In this document: one piece after another, positions 8,332 through 17,787 of the stretch
Numbering within the stretch: the stretch's first letter is position 1
Layout: each line of letters starts with the position of its first letter
Origin: Methanobrevibacter smithii ATCC 35061
Lineage (GTDB): Archaea; Methanobacteriota; Methanobacteria; Methanobacteriales; Methanobacteriaceae
NCBI RefSeq assembly: GCF_000016525.1
Contig: NC_009515.1
Span: 1,204,501 to 1,268,500 of the forward strand
DNA: 64,000 nt
Reading direction: 5' to 3'
Made by a program: the position numbers and the translations under genes
The notes under the pieces: model-generated
The model's database searches: none
Told to the model about the DNA's origin: nothing
The model's input: the letters and a program-made list of their open reading frames with translations, nothing else

Positions 8332-9551
8332 ACTTGTTCGTCTTCATCAAGTGCAAGTCTCATACTATCTGGATCTTGTGGGAAATGTGCTAAGAAGTCT
8401 TCAGCAGCTCTTCTTACATCTCTAGAACCAATAATGTATCTACCTGCAATAATAATATCTGCACCTTTTGAAGTAGCTTCCTCTACTTTATTAGGAGTAA
8501 TTCCTCCAGCTACTGCAACTAAACCGTCACCAATGAGTTTTTTAATGGATTTAATATTACCCCATTCAGTCATTTCACTGGTATCTTCACCTTTTTCAGC
8601 TTTGTAAGTTTCTAAATCCACATTTCTGTGTAATAAAACTATATCCGGTTTTAAGTCATCTGGAAGAGCAGATAATTTTTCTTCAAAGTCAGCCACATTC
8701 ATCATATCAAGGATTGAATAAATACCTTGTTTTTGAGTTTCATGAATAGCTTTCTTAATAGATTCGATAGTTCCAAGACCAGAAATAGCTACTGCATCTG
8801 CTGTTTCATCTGCAGCCATTTTTATTTCTACTCTACCAACATCTAAAGTTTTTAGGTCAGCTATAATGAATGCACTTGGACGTAATTCCCTAATTTTTCC
8901 AACAACACCGACACCGAATTTTTTAACAAGTGGAGTTCCCGCTTCAATAAGAACTCTTTCTTTATCAGGCAAATCGTTGATGATTCTTTCCATAGCGTCT
9001 AAGTTGTCTAAATCAAGTGCAACTTGTAAATATGGTGGGGACCAAAGTTTTTGTACTCTGAAGCCCATAATTGGGTGAGTTCCACGATCTTTTTCTGCAA
9101 GTACTTTGTCAATAGATGGGTAACCTTCCATAGCCCTTCTAATAGCTAATTTAGTTGCTCCATAGTTGTATTGATATATTTTCCTATAATTTTTTGCAGC
9201 AGGGTCAATAAATACACTTACATTAATTACGATGTCCTCAACGATGTCTTTTGGAATGTATCCTTCTTCTACTGCATCAGCTACTGCCCTACCAACAGCA
9301 GTTTGTGCAGGTCCAAATACTTTAGCAGCATCGTCTAAATCTCCAACAGTAACTTTAGGAATGATTAAAGTTGCTGGTTTAGTCATTAAATTTGGTCTAA
9401 TTACAGTGGTTAATGGAGTGTGGCCCACAGATAAATTTGATAATCCGTTTGCAAAAGCTTGACCTACAGGTCCTTCTTTTTCACCGATTATTAAATCAAT
9501 ATGAGCTAACTCGTTTCCATCACCAATAAGAGCTTCTCCTATATTGTACAT
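8325..9551 (-). CDS. Bifunctional formaldehyde-activating enzyme / 3-hexulose-6-phosphate synthase
   Basis: A 408-residue fusion typical of methanogens. The Fae domain (about residues 1-160: [38 protein letters not shown]) condenses formaldehyde with H4MPT. The HPS domain (about 165-390: [67 protein letters not shown]) is a TIM barrel of the orotidine-phosphate decarboxylase superfamily that interconverts ribulose-5-phosphate plus formaldehyde and hexulose-6-phosphate. In archaea without the oxidative pentose-phosphate route it runs toward ribulose-5-phosphate, and Fae captures the released formaldehyde. GGAGG lies upstream of ATG 9551. Confidence 0.95.
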   Translation of the reverse strand: MYNIGEALIGDGNELAHIDLIIGEKEGPVGQAFANGLSNLSVGHTPLTTVIRPNLMTKPATLIIPKVTVGDLDDAAKVFGPAQTAVGRAVADAVEEGYIPKDIVEDIVINVSVFIDPAAKNYRKIYQYNYGATKLAIRRAMEGYPSIDKVLAEKDRGTHPIMGFRVQKLWSPPYLQVALDLDNLDAMERIINDLPDKERVLIEAGTPLVKKFGVGVVGKIRELRPSAFIIADLKTLDVGRVEIKMAADETADAVAISGLGTIESIKKAIHETQKQGIYSILDMMNVADFEEKLSALPDDLKPDIVLLHRNVDLETYKAEKGEDTSEMTEWGNIKSIKKLIGDGLVAVAGGITPNKVEEATSKGADIIIAGRYIIGSRDVRRAAEDFLAHFPQDPDSMRLALDEDEQVN

Positions 9552-9721
9552 TAAATAGTTCCTCCGTATATTATATACAATATATAATTATATTTTTTTA
9601 ATTAAATAAAGCTAACTACTAAAAAACAAGTTACTGATAATATTGCTCTAAAAGTGTAAATTTTGATTTAAAATACAATAATGCCCTAAAAACATGAAAT
9701 TAAAGCTTAAAAAAAGATAAA

Positions 9722-9735
9722 AAATATATATAAGT
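9722..9735 (+). promoter_or_regulatory. TATA-like element upstream of the candidate RNA
   Basis: The sequence AAATATATATAAGTCC reads like an archaeal BRE/TATA element, placed about 20-25 bases before the first hairpin of the candidate RNA. The genome is AT-rich, so this alone is weak evidence. Confidence 0.35.
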
Positions 9736-9749
9736 CCTTACAAAGTATA

Positions 9750-9890
9750 ATCTGGAATATGTAACTAAAACATATTTCAAAATTATTGAAAGGTTAGTCA
9801 TGAATGTCTTATCAAACCTCCATATATTCAATAAACACATCACCTTGAATAAATAGATATGTGGATTTATCCCCCCACATATCTATAATT
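9750..9890 (+). ncRNA. Candidate structured small RNA between fae-hps and thrS
   Basis: Successive hairpins are visible: 9754-9762 with 9770-9778 (9 bp, one wobble); AGGTT/AACCT at 9791-9795 with 9815-9819; TATTCAA/TTGAATA at 9825-9831 with 9845-9851; and a perfect 12-bp stem ATAGATATGTGG/CCACATATCTAT at 9853-9864 with 9875-9886. No protein over 20 residues fits; the only reading frame with a ribosome site is an 18-codon ATG frame at 9800. The strand is inferred from the TATA-like element. The hairpins would also form on the minus strand. It matches no RNA class I can name. Confidence 0.4.
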
Positions 9891-10035
9891 CTCATAAAAA
9901 TATGTTTGATTTATCCAACACTTATTTTACACTAAAAGAAGTTAAATTCATGAGAGAAAAAATAGTTATAATTTTTTTATCCAATACCGAAGATTATGAA
10001 AATTAATAATCAGACACATCCATAACTAAAAAAAA

Positions 10036-10085
10036 GTTTATTTTTCAAAAAAAGAAAGATTGGAAACCTTCAAAAAAGAAGGTTT
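10036..10085 (-). terminator. Terminator hairpin overlapping the thrS stop codon
   Basis: The 8-bp stem AAACCTTC/GAAGGTTT (10064-10071 with 10078-10085) has a 6-base loop. On the minus strand it is followed by CCAATCTTTC and a T-run. The thrS stop (10084-10086) is in the stem. Confidence 0.7.
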
Positions 10086-11910
10086 ATTGGAAATTAATTC
10101 TTGTTGAGATATCTTTTGGTAAAGGTAATCCTCTGTAAGGCATTCCTTTGGTTTTGTCAAGAATCTCTTTAATTAATTCATCCACAGTCATGTCAACCTT
10201 TTCACCAGTTTCACGAACTGTTACGGAGAACACACCAGATTCTTTTTCATTGTCTCCAACAACAAATATGTAAGGAATCCATTCAGTAGCAGCATTCCTT
10301 ATTTTTTTACCAACACTTTCATCCCTGTCATCTACATCAACACGAATATTTTCAGCATTGATTTTATCATATAATTCATTAGCAAAGTCTTTGTGATCTT
10401 CACCAACAGTTATAATCCTTACTTCAATAGGACTTAACCAGGTAGGTAACATTGGAGCTTTTTCATCTAATTCAATAGCTGTTTTTTCAAGTAAACTGCA
10501 GATAACCCTTTCTATACTTCCAGTTGGACTGCAGTGAAGAATAGTTGGATAATGTTCTTTTCCATCTTCTCCAAGATATGTAATATCAAATCTTTTACCA
10601 CTTTCAACATCTATTTGAACAGTCGGATTTTCAATTGGTCTTCCTAAGTAGTCAATAGCTGCAAAGTCTATTTTACAAGACCAGTAATGTTTTCTTTCAG
10701 GTAAAATTTCAAGTAAAACTGGTTTACCTATTTTTTTACCGATGCTATACATCCAATCTTTATTTTCATCATAGAAATCTTTAGTAGCTCTGAAAATTAT
10801 TTCATAATTAACATCCAAATCTACACCTGTCTGAATACACATATCAGTTTGTTTTGAGAATTCTTCTAAGGTACTGTTCATATCAGCACAGAAACTATGG
10901 AAATCCGGCATAGTAAATGCTCTTAATCTTTTAAGACCTACAACTTCTCCTTTTTTCTCAAAACGGAAACTGTAAGTGGATAATTCATAGAGTTTTGCAG
11001 GTAAATTTTTCCAGGTAATAAATGGATCAGCCATTACTCTAAATGCACCAAAACAGCATGCAAATCTAAGCATTAAGTTTTTCTTGGTGTCTGTTCTGTA
11101 TTGTCTTTCTCCAAATTTAGCTGCATGAACATTAATAGCTTCGTTGTCCAAATCATAGAAAATTGGAGTTTCAATAGGCATTGCTCCTTGGTCTACAACT
11201 AAATTATAAACATAATCAGCAAGTAAATCGCGAACTAAACGTCCTTTTGGGAACCATTTGAGGTTTCCTACATCAGATGCACTTTCATAGTCACATAACT
11301 CTTTTTCCCTCATTAATTTAACATGAGGTGGTTCTCCTGCATCAGATGCGCCGGTACCAAGTTCATAGCTAACAAGTTTTTCCAACTGATCATTTTCAAA
11401 TTTGAAATCATCAATATCGATAATTTTATCTCCATCCAGAATAGACCATGAAGAAGGTTTTTTCTCTACTTCCTCTTCCTCTTCCTCTTCAGCAGTAATG
11501 GTTCTTGAAAGTTCACTTAATGGGTGTCCTTTACAGGAAATTTCAAATGCCTTATACCATCCGAAAGGTACTCTTTTAACATTTAATCCTTCAGCATCTA
11601 AAGCTTCTTCAGCATCTTTTAATACTTGAACAGCTACTTTTGGAGAGCTTAAAGAAGAAGATAAGTGAGCATATGGATATAAAACTATATTTTCTGCTTT
11701 AACTTGGTCATTAGTTTTAATAACTTCTTTAACTAAATTTTTAACAATCCCTTGTGGGTTATTTTCGTCGTCTTTTTCAACAGCTGTAAATACAACTAAA
11801 GATTCGTCAAATGCTCCTTGTTTTTTAGCATCTTCGATTTCTTCAGCTACAGGTGTTTTATTTTTTACATTGTAATTTAAATAATCAGAATGAATAAGTA
11901 GTATTCTCAT
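10084..11910 (-). CDS. thrS: Threonyl-tRNA synthetase, archaeal type
   Basis: A 608-residue class II synthetase that charges tRNA-Thr. The N-terminal ~140 residues ([19 protein letters not shown] ...) form the archaea-specific D-Tyr-deacylase-like editing domain that removes mischarged serine. This replaces the bacterial N2 domain and accounts for the length. A Glu-rich linker (about residues 140-147) connects it to the catalytic core, which includes [39 protein letters not shown] (motif 2) and [18 protein letters not shown] (motif 3 with the active-site Arg). The C-terminal anticodon-binding domain starts near residue 490 ([14 protein letters not shown]). A terminator hairpin overlaps the stop. 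Confidence 0.97.
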   Translation of the reverse strand: MRILLIHSDYLNYNVKNKTPVAEEIEDAKKQGAFDESLVVFTAVEKDDENNPQGIVKNLVKEVIKTNDQVKAENIVLYPYAHLSSSLSSPKVAVQVLKDAEEALDAEGLNVKRVPFGWYKAFEISCKGHPLSELSRTITAEEEEEEEVEKKPSSWSILDGDKIIDIDDFKFENDQLEKLVSYELGTGASDAGEPPHVKLMREKELCDYESASDVGNLKWFPKGRLVRDLLADYVYNLVVDQGAMPIETPIFYDLDNEAINVHAAKFGERQYRTDTKKNLMLRFACCFGAFRVMADPFITWKNLPAKLYELSTYSFRFEKKGEVVGLKRLRAFTMPDFHSFCADMNSTLEEFSKQTDMCIQTGVDLDVNYEIIFRATKDFYDENKDWMYSIGKKIGKPVLLEILPERKHYWSCKIDFAAIDYLGRPIENPTVQIDVESGKRFDITYLGEDGKEHYPTILHCSPTGSIERVICSLLEKTAIELDEKAPMLPTWLSPIEVRIITVGEDHKDFANELYDKINAENIRVDVDDRDESVGKKIRNAATEWIPYIFVVGDNEKESGVFSVTVRETGEKVDMTVDELIKEILDKTKGMPYRGLPLPKDISTRINFQ

Positions 11911-12011
11911 TTAACCACCATAAATATATTAATTTAAATTATATTGATTATATTATTTAAAACATGTTATGCGATAAATAATTATACAACAACAATCCAT
12001 AAAATAATATT

Positions 12012-13367
12012 ATGAGAATTATATTAGCAGGAACTGGTAGTGCAGTTGGAAAAACAACAATAGCTACTGGAATTATGAAAGCATTAAGCGAAGAATATAA
12101 TGTCCAACCATTTAAAGTAGGGCCAGACTATATTGATCCAACTTACCACACATTAGCTACCGGAAATACCTCAAGAAATCTTGATTCATTTTTTATGAAA
12201 GAGGGACAGGTAAGAGATGCATTTTTAAAAGCCATGGAAAAAAAAGACATTGCAATTATTGAAGGCGTCCGTGGCCTTTATGAGGGTATTGACTCTATAA
12301 ATGATATTGGAAGTACAGCATCAATAGCTAAATCTTTAAATGCTCCTGTTATTTTAATTATTAATTCTAGAAGTTTAGTAAAAAGTGCTGCTGCTTTAGT
12401 TTTAGGATTTAAAGCATTAGACCCTGAAATTAATATTGCTGGAGTCATACTAAATAAAGTAAAAAACAATGCCCATTACTTAAAGACTAAAAAATCCATT
12501 GAAGAAATTACTGATGTTGAAGTAATCGGAGGAATTATCCGTGATGACTCAATATCCATTGAGCAAAGACATTTGGGATTAGTTCCTGCAGTTGAAAGAG
12601 AAAATTCCCTGTCTTTTATTGAACTTTGGTCAAATATAATAAAAGAATCTATTGATTTAGACAGATTGGTTGAAATAGCTAAAGAGGCTCCAAAATTAAC
12701 TTCACCAAGAGAAGATATCTGGAATAAACTGAATAAACAGAAGGTTAAAATTGGAGTGGCATATGATGAAGTATTTAATTTTTATTATAAGGAAAATATT
12801 GAATCTCTGGAAGCCAATAGCTGCAAAGTGGAATATTTCTCACCTCTAAAAGATGAATCCCTTCCAGATGTAGACGGATTATATATTGGCGGAGGATATC
12901 CTGAATTATTTTCTAAAGAATTATCCCAAAACACAGTCCTGCTAAAACAGATAAAACAATTCCATATGGAAAACAGACCTATTTTTGCTGAATGTGGAGG
13001 TTTAATGTATCTTATGAATTCTATTCATGAAGACAAACAAGTTGGAGTTTATCCATATAATTCAATTTTAACTGATAAAGTTCAGGCCTTAAAATATACA
13101 ATAGCCGAAGTTAAGAAAGACAATATAATCTCTAAAAAAGGTGAAAAATTCAATGGACATGAATTCCATTACTCAAAAGTTCTAGTAGACAATTCCAATA
13201 TAAAACATGATTTAGCTTTTAATATTTTAAGAGGAAAAGGTTCATATAATAATCAAGACGGATTTATGGAAAAAAACACACTTGCAAGCTATGTACATAC
13301 ACATGTAGCAGCTATGCCTAATTTCGGAGGGAATTTAGCTATTTCTGCAAGAGAAGTTGGAGGATAA
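12012..13367 (+). CDS. cfbB: Ni-sirohydrochlorin / cobyrinate a,c-diamide synthase
   Basis: A 451-residue amidotransferase. The P-loop [10 protein letters not shown] (residues 7-16) opens a dethiobiotin-synthetase-like ATPase domain, with [12 protein letters not shown] and [13 protein letters not shown]. The C-terminal class I glutamine amidotransferase domain has its nucleophile at Cys328 ([10 protein letters not shown]) and a late His (SYVHTHVAA). The enzyme amidates the a and c side chains of sirohydrochlorin-derived macrocycles with glutamine and ATP. In methanogens the same family supplies CfbB (coenzyme F430) and CbiA (cobalamin); sequence reading alone does not separate them, so CfbB is my preferred but not certain call. 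The Wzy-like gene starts 5 bases after the stop. Confidence 0.85.
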   Translation: MRIILAGTGSAVGKTTIATGIMKALSEEYNVQPFKVGPDYIDPTYHTLATGNTSRNLDSFFMKEGQVRDAFLKAMEKKDIAIIEGVRGLYEGIDSINDIGSTASIAKSLNAPVILIINSRSLVKSAAALVLGFKALDPEINIAGVILNKVKNNAHYLKTKKSIEEITDVEVIGGIIRDDSISIEQRHLGLVPAVERENSLSFIELWSNIIKESIDLDRLVEIAKEAPKLTSPREDIWNKLNKQKVKIGVAYDEVFNFYYKENIESLEANSCKVEYFSPLKDESLPDVDGLYIGGGYPELFSKELSQNTVLLKQIKQFHMENRPIFAECGGLMYLMNSIHEDKQVGVYPYNSILTDKVQALKYTIAEVKKDNIISKKGEKFNGHEFHYSKVLVDNSNIKHDLAFNILRGKGSYNNQDGFMEKNTLASYVHTHVAAMPNFGGNLAISAREVGG

Positions 13368-13372
13368 TTTTT

Positions 13373-14470
13373 ATGAACTTTAAAAACTTTGACTTTTTTT
13401 CACCATATATTGTAGCAATTGCAATAATGGTTTTTTTATCAATGGGATATATCGGATCATTTAATTACAGATTCGAGTATCCTTTAAGTGCAGAAACAAT
13501 CGGAACAGTTTTACTTGCAACACTGGTATTTTTAATTGGAGCAGGAATTATAAAATCTCAAGTTACAATATATGAAAATGAATCTTCTCCAATATATATA
13601 AAAATAAACAACTTTTTTAACCAAAAAATATTAATTACACTTGTTTTAATAGCGATTATACTTCAATCAATAAATATGATTCTTATTGGAGGAATTCCAC
13701 TTTTCAACAGCGTACTGAAATCAAATGCAACTACAAACATCTGGAGAATAGCTTATCCATTATTTTTAATTATGATAAATCTTTTAATAGCCAAATATTA
13801 TAAAAAAAGATATCTGATTTTGGTTTTAATTGGAGCTTTAATATTTGGATTAAATGGATATAGAACATCAGTACTTGGAATTTTAGCCAGTATATTTATT
13901 ACAATGTATTATATCAATAAAATAAATAGAAAAATAGGAATTTTATTTGTGGGATTGATCATAATCGGTTTACTGGCTATCGGATATATTGCATCACAGT
14001 CCATTTCAGGCCAGCACTGGATGTTGAATCCTCTTGAGCTAATATTTTACAGAGCAGGATTTACCCTTGAAGTATTTCAAAGAATCTTAAACTTGGGAGG
14101 CACTACTCATGGCCATATTTTATCTATGATTTTTTCAAGTGGCAGCCCAAGAACTTTTATTGGACTGTATGTCCTTACAGACAATGTTTGTATAACTTCC
14201 ACCATGTTTGGACCGGCATATCTTGATTTTGGATTAACTGGTGTTTTAATACAAATGTTTTTCATGGGGATATTCTTAAAAGTCCTCAATATAGTTGGAA
14301 AATATAAAAAAGAAGTTGGAATAGGAATCTATTCCATAATTTTAACACATACCTTAATCTGGATTGAAACAGGACCTACAGATATTATGATATGGTTCCT
14401 GTATTTATTGGGATTTATTGTGATTGTTTTAAATTATAAAAATATTAAATTTAAACAAAAATTAATATAA
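13373..14470 (+). CDS. Wzy-like oligosaccharide repeat-unit polymerase (multi-TM)
   Basis: A 365-residue protein of about 10 hydrophobic segments with a larger extracytoplasmic loop in the middle (SQSISGQHWMLNPLELIFYRAGFTLEV). The pattern LIFGLNGYRTSVLGILASI followed by an aromatic-rich loop resembles the archaeal oligosaccharide repeat-unit polymerase family, O-antigen-polymerase-like proteins that join lipid-linked glycan units. It begins 5 bases after cfbB, so the two are co-transcribed although functionally unrelated. Its stop region overlaps the convergent Mrr-like gene by 20 bases. The assignment rests on topology and local resemblance, so it could be another glycan membrane enzyme. Confidence 0.6.
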   Translation: MNFKNFDFFSPYIVAIAIMVFLSMGYIGSFNYRFEYPLSAETIGTVLLATLVFLIGAGIIKSQVTIYENESSPIYIKINNFFNQKILITLVLIAIILQSINMILIGGIPLFNSVLKSNATTNIWRIAYPLFLIMINLLIAKYYKKRYLILVLIGALIFGLNGYRTSVLGILASIFITMYYINKINRKIGILFVGLIIIGLLAIGYIASQSISGQHWMLNPLELIFYRAGFTLEVFQRILNLGGTTHGHILSMIFSSGSPRTFIGLYVLTDNVCITSTMFGPAYLDFGLTGVLIQMFFMGIFLKVLNIVGKYKKEVGIGIYSIILTHTLIWIETGPTDIMIWFLYLLGFIVIVLNYKNIKFKQKLI

Positions 14471-15359
14471 TCAATATAATTAATGAAACAAAGAATATAA
14501 CGGTTCCTCTAATAATGAAATACCTGTTTCTTTCTGAAAAGAAATAAGTTAATCCATAAGACATTACTAATGCAACAAGCATTTCAACTAAACCGCCAAT
14601 TCCACCACCAGCTTTTAAAACATTGCCTAAAAGATAGGATAATGCATAAGAGACAATTACAACTAAAAGTATAACTGCTATAGGGTTAGCTAAAAGTCTG
14701 GATAATGTTTCACTAATATTAAAACTCATTTTTGGTTTAGAATCATAATAATAAGAATTTACAGGAGCCAAACTTGCTCTTTGTTGAGACCTATTATGAC
14801 CTTCAAATTTAGACAGCAATCCATGAGAACGATGAGAGTTATCATAAGCATGCAAAGAATTTGAGCTGTTATAAATAAATTCTTTTTCATCCTGTTTTCT
14901 CATTAAATAATCCATATCATCAGAATCATATGAATAATCATAATAATCTTCATTAGCTACTTCCTCTTCTTTTCCGACATCCAAAGTTGATTGAGTTTCT
15001 GTTTTATCCTGATATTTTTTAGCCAGTTCAACTAAATCATCCCTATCAACAAGCTTGATATTTTTTCTAAGAGCATAATTAGTAGCCTGATTTGTAAAAC
15101 TAGATGATGCAATAATAGCTACTTTAGAAGCTTTTAAACTTTCAGCTACACGTTCCATATCTCTTAATACATCAACGCCAACTTCAAAATTTTTATCATA
15201 GTTTTTACATGCTACAACTACTCCAAAATCCCCGATTGTTGTAGGCAAAATTGCATAAATATCTATAACCCTTTGTGAAGTTTTAAAATTCTTATAAACT
15301 TTAAAACCTGAATCCTCCATCACTTTAGCTATAAAATTAATCAATTGTGGTTTTTCCAA
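14451..15359 (-). CDS. Mrr-like nuclease-fold protein with C-terminal membrane anchor
   Basis: A 302-residue protein. Residues 1-115 resemble a PD-(D/E)XK/Mrr-type domain: an N-terminal helix, VIDIYAILPTTIGDFGVVVACKNYDKNFEVGVDVLRDM and KVAIIASSSFTNQATNYALRKNIKLVDRDDLVELA. In the Mrr pattern (D-x-n-(E/D)xK) the visible candidates are D49 (VIDIY) and the VACKNYD segment. The middle (about 120-210) is low-complexity and acidic, then tyrosine/serine-rich. Residues 228-302 hold two or three membrane helices ending at the stop. Membrane-tethered Mrr-like proteins are poorly characterised. It overlaps the Wzy-like gene by 20 bases in convergent orientation. Defence or DNA-repair function is only a suggestion. 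Confidence 0.6.
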   Translation of the reverse strand: MEKPQLINFIAKVMEDSGFKVYKNFKTSQRVIDIYAILPTTIGDFGVVVACKNYDKNFEVGVDVLRDMERVAESLKASKVAIIASSSFTNQATNYALRKNIKLVDRDDLVELAKKYQDKTETQSTLDVGKEEEVANEDYYDYSYDSDDMDYLMRKQDEKEFIYNSSNSLHAYDNSHRSHGLLSKFEGHNRSQQRASLAPVNSYYYDSKPKMSFNISETLSRLLANPIAVILLVVIVSYALSYLLGNVLKAGGGIGGLVEMLVALVMSYGLTYFFSERNRYFIIRGTVIFFVSLIILIILIFV

Positions 15360-15481
15360 TTTTCCACCCGTAAGTGTTTATTTCAAAAAAAATCTATTAA
15401 TATAATTTATACATGAAATTGTTATTAAAGTTTATCATATCAGCATAAATTATTTTAAGTACCAAAATATTATTAAAATAT

Positions 15482-16258
15482 ATGAAAGCATTAATAAGTA
15501 ACGATGACGGAGTAAATGCAACAGGAATACTAGCTGCCAAAAATGCAATTGAAGATTTATGTGAAGTTTGTGTAGTGGCCCCTGAAACCCAACAAAGTGG
15601 AATTGGACATGCAATAACTCTTTATGACCCTTTAAGAATAAATCCAACAACTTTAAGAGATAAAAGCCAAGCTTATGGAGTAACTGGAACACCAACTGAT
15701 GCAGTTACCTTCGGATTATTTGAAATTATGGGAGAAAAACCGGATATAATGATTTCTGGAATAAACACCGGTTTCAATATTGGAAAAGCTGAATTAACAA
15801 CTTCCGGAACAATAGGTGCTGCACTTGAAGCTGCAAGTTTTGGAATTCCTTCAATAGCTATTTCTCAGGAAGTTACAAGAGATTATATTAAATTTGAAAA
15901 TGGAACCGTAGATATTGATTTTAGTTTTGCAGGTAAAATGCTTAGAAAACTTGTAAAAATAGTATTTAAAAAAGGATTGCCTGATGGCATTGACTTATTA
16001 AATGTAAATATACCTGAAAATCCAGTAGATGAAGAATTTGAAGTTGCAAAACTTGGAAACAGAATGTACACTCCAATAATTCAAAGAAGATTGGATCCAC
16101 GTGGAAAACCTTATTATTGGATTGGAGGAGACCCTTACAATTCAGACTGTGAAGGTACAGATGGCCATTGCCTTAAAAAACTAAATAAAGCAACCATAAC
16201 CCCACTTACAATTGATTTAACCGGAGAAATGGATTTAATAAAAGAATGGTTAAAATAG
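15482..16258 (+). CDS. surE: 5'/3'-nucleotidase SurE
   Basis: A 258-residue metal-dependent nucleoside monophosphate phosphatase (survival protein SurE family). Hallmarks are the N-terminal ISNDDGVNATGI (metal-binding DD at residues 7-8), VVAPETQQSGIGHAITL, GTPTDAVTFGLFEI and the pair MISGINTGFNIG / TSGTIGAALEAASFGIPSIAIS. Its length is typical. It is cytoplasmic and probably acts in nucleotide salvage or stationary-phase housekeeping. The stop at 16256-16258 is one base from the stop of a convergent 47-residue gene. Confidence 0.95.
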   Translation: MKALISNDDGVNATGILAAKNAIEDLCEVCVVAPETQQSGIGHAITLYDPLRINPTTLRDKSQAYGVTGTPTDAVTFGLFEIMGEKPDIMISGINTGFNIGKAELTTSGTIGAALEAASFGIPSIAISQEVTRDYIKFENGTVDIDFSFAGKMLRKLVKIVFKKGLPDGIDLLNVNIPENPVDEEFEVAKLGNRMYTPIIQRRLDPRGKPYYWIGGDPYNSDCEGTDGHCLKKLNKATITPLTIDLTGEMDLIKEWLK

Positions 16259-16259
16259 C

Positions 16260-16403
16260 TTAAAGTTTTAAATCTTTAAGTATTTTATCTCTTTCTTCAC
16301 GAAGTTCATTTAAAATTTTCTCGTCATTACACCCTTCTTTTTGCAATCTAGCTAAAGTTTGTGTAATTGCTTCTAAATTTTGTTCTAATAAATTAATTGC
16401 CAT
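16260..16403 (-). CDS. Small helical protein of 47 residues
   Basis: The reading frame starts with ATG at 16403 and ends with TAA at 16260-16262. It encodes a charged, probably all-helical peptide (MAINLLEQNLEAITQTLARL ... NDEKILNELREERDKILKDL) with regular leucine spacing, consistent with a helical hairpin or short coiled coil. It fills the space between convergent surE (1 base away) and the Sm-like gene's promoter, and its codon use looks like that of neighbouring genes, so I take it as real. I recognise no family. A role in protein-protein contact is the only structural hint. Confidence 0.6.
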   Translation of the reverse strand: MAINLLEQNLEAITQTLARLQKEGCNDEKILNELREERDKILKDLKL

Positions 16404-16513
16404 AATCTATTTTATGTAAACATTAAGTATATGAACTTTATTAACAAACAACTGCATAAGTTATATAAAGCTAAAAAATTAATATTATAATATAAAAATC
16501 AAGGTTTGATTTA

Positions 16514-16711
16514 ATGAACAACAATGATGAAATTAATAAATTATTTTTACAATTTAAAGGTAAAAATGTTAGTGTAGATCTTAGAGACGATAATCGCAGT
16601 GAAGGCAAAGTAATAGCTGTTGATAATTACTTAAATCTAGTCCTTGAAACTGAAAACGGATTAGAAACTATAAAAGGTGGAAATGTAGTTTTAGTTAGTT
16701 TAAAAGACTAG
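16514..16711 (+). CDS. Sm-like (LSm) RNA-binding protein
   Basis: A 65-residue protein covering the whole Sm fold: Sm1 (KNVSVDLRDDNRSEGKVIAVDNYLNLVLE, with the DxxxN-type RNA-binding loop DNYLNL) and Sm2 (TIKGGNVVLVSL). Archaeal LSm proteins form heptameric or hexameric rings that bind U-rich RNA and act in RNA processing. A weak TATA-like element is near 16485. It is convergent with the marker-12 gene: its stop at 16709-16711 is immediately next to that gene's stop (16712). Confidence 0.9.
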   Translation: MNNNDEINKLFLQFKGKNVSVDLRDDNRSEGKVIAVDNYLNLVLETENGLETIKGGNVVLVSLKD

Positions 16712-17716
16712 CTAATAATCTACTAAAATCCCCAAAATCTCCTTTTTACCATTATAAACATCTCTAGCTATTTGTGCTGCGCCAATAGCTCCGGATTCTT
16801 TAGAAATAATTTTTAAAGAATACTTGTTTTTAAAGTACTTGTTAATCTCATTTTCAAAATTAAAAGGTTTGGTTGCACTGCCTACAGAACCTGTTAAAAC
16901 AATACCTTCAATTTCATTTTCACAAACAACATCCAAACCTGCAATTTCCATAGCTACAGTCATTATTAAAGTATCAATAGCCAATTTAGCTTTTTCATCC
17001 CCGGATTCATAATTATCCAATAATTGATCTTTCATATTAGCTACTTTACCGTCAATATCAGCTATTTTTATAGCACCTGCATGTGAAAAACGATTATTTG
17101 CTGAAAAATCTTCCTCATCAATTTGTCTTATCATTTCCAGATCAATTGGTCCATGGACAATACCCATAGCACCTAAACAAGCATCCATAGCTCCTTTAAT
17201 TTTACCGTTTTCAATTAAAATATCCACACTATTGGAGCTAATATCTGCTACAATCATATTTTTCCAGCCAGTTTCTAAAAATGCATTATAACATATGCTA
17301 ACTTTTTCAGGACTGGCCTGATGAGAGTAAGCTGCTCTGAATAATTTATCCAATGAATCAGAATCCTTATGAAGACCAGGTATCATAACAGCCGGAATAT
17401 TTGAGTCCTCTATTTCACTAAAAACAAATGTTCCTCCGCCGGTGACCTTTCCGGCTCCATTAATAGATAGAATTCCCCTATTTTTTACCTGAGTAATGTT
17501 TTGAATCTTATTTATCCCATCACCCATTGCATAAGTAACTGCCATCAAATCAATAGAGTTTAAATCAACTCTTTTAGATAATTCCTCAATAGCCGATACT
17601 TTGCCCTGTTTACTTTCTTCTCTTCCAATTTTAAAAACATCTATAACTTCACCATCATCAGACATAATACAAAAAGAGATTCCAGTAGTTCCATGATCCA
17701 TTCCTATAAAAACCAT
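16712..17716 (-). CDS. Methanogenesis marker protein 12 (UPF0285 family)
   Basis: A 334-residue protein of the ASKHA (sugar kinase/Hsp70/actin) fold: VFIGMDHGTTGISFCIMS is the phosphate-1 loop, with GAMDACLGAMGIVHGPIDL and IVLTGSVGSATKPFNFENEI further on. This family is found in essentially all methanogens and in almost no other organisms, and its biochemical role is unknown. I start it at ATG 17716, giving the family N-terminus MVFIGMDHGTT, rather than the TTG five codons upstream. It abuts the Sm-like gene tail to tail. Confidence 0.9.
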   Translation of the reverse strand: MVFIGMDHGTTGISFCIMSDDGEVIDVFKIGREESKQGKVSAIEELSKRVDLNSIDLMAVTYAMGDGINKIQNITQVKNRGILSINGAGKVTGGGTFVFSEIEDSNIPAVMIPGLHKDSDSLDKLFRAAYSHQASPEKVSICYNAFLETGWKNMIVADISSNSVDILIENGKIKGAMDACLGAMGIVHGPIDLEMIRQIDEEDFSANNRFSHAGAIKIADIDGKVANMKDQLLDNYESGDEKAKLAIDTLIMTVAMEIAGLDVVCENEIEGIVLTGSVGSATKPFNFENEINKYFKNKYSLKIISKESGAIGAAQIARDVYNGKKEILGILVDY

Positions 17717-17765
17717 AATAATTGCATCCAAAAAAATAATTATAAAAAAAAGAGAAAAAAGAGAA

Positions 17766-17787
17766 ATAATGATTAAATTATTTAATC
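17766..17787 (-). terminator. Terminator hairpin overlapping the ilvC stop codon
   Basis: The 17-base inverted repeat GATTAAATTATTTAATC (17771-17787) contains the ilvC stop (17782-17784). On the minus strand it is followed by ATTATTTCTC and T-rich runs. Confidence 0.65.

Larger units (their letters stand above)
9552..10035. other. Long intergenic region holding a candidate structured RNA
   Basis: This is a gap of about 480 bases between two minus-strand genes (fae-hps and thrS). The middle part (about 9750-9890) has four ordered hairpins behind a TATA-like element and is listed separately. The part at 9890-10035 is plain AT-rich sequence that I cannot assign. The fae-hps promoter should lie on the minus strand at 9560-9620. 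Confidence 0.5.
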
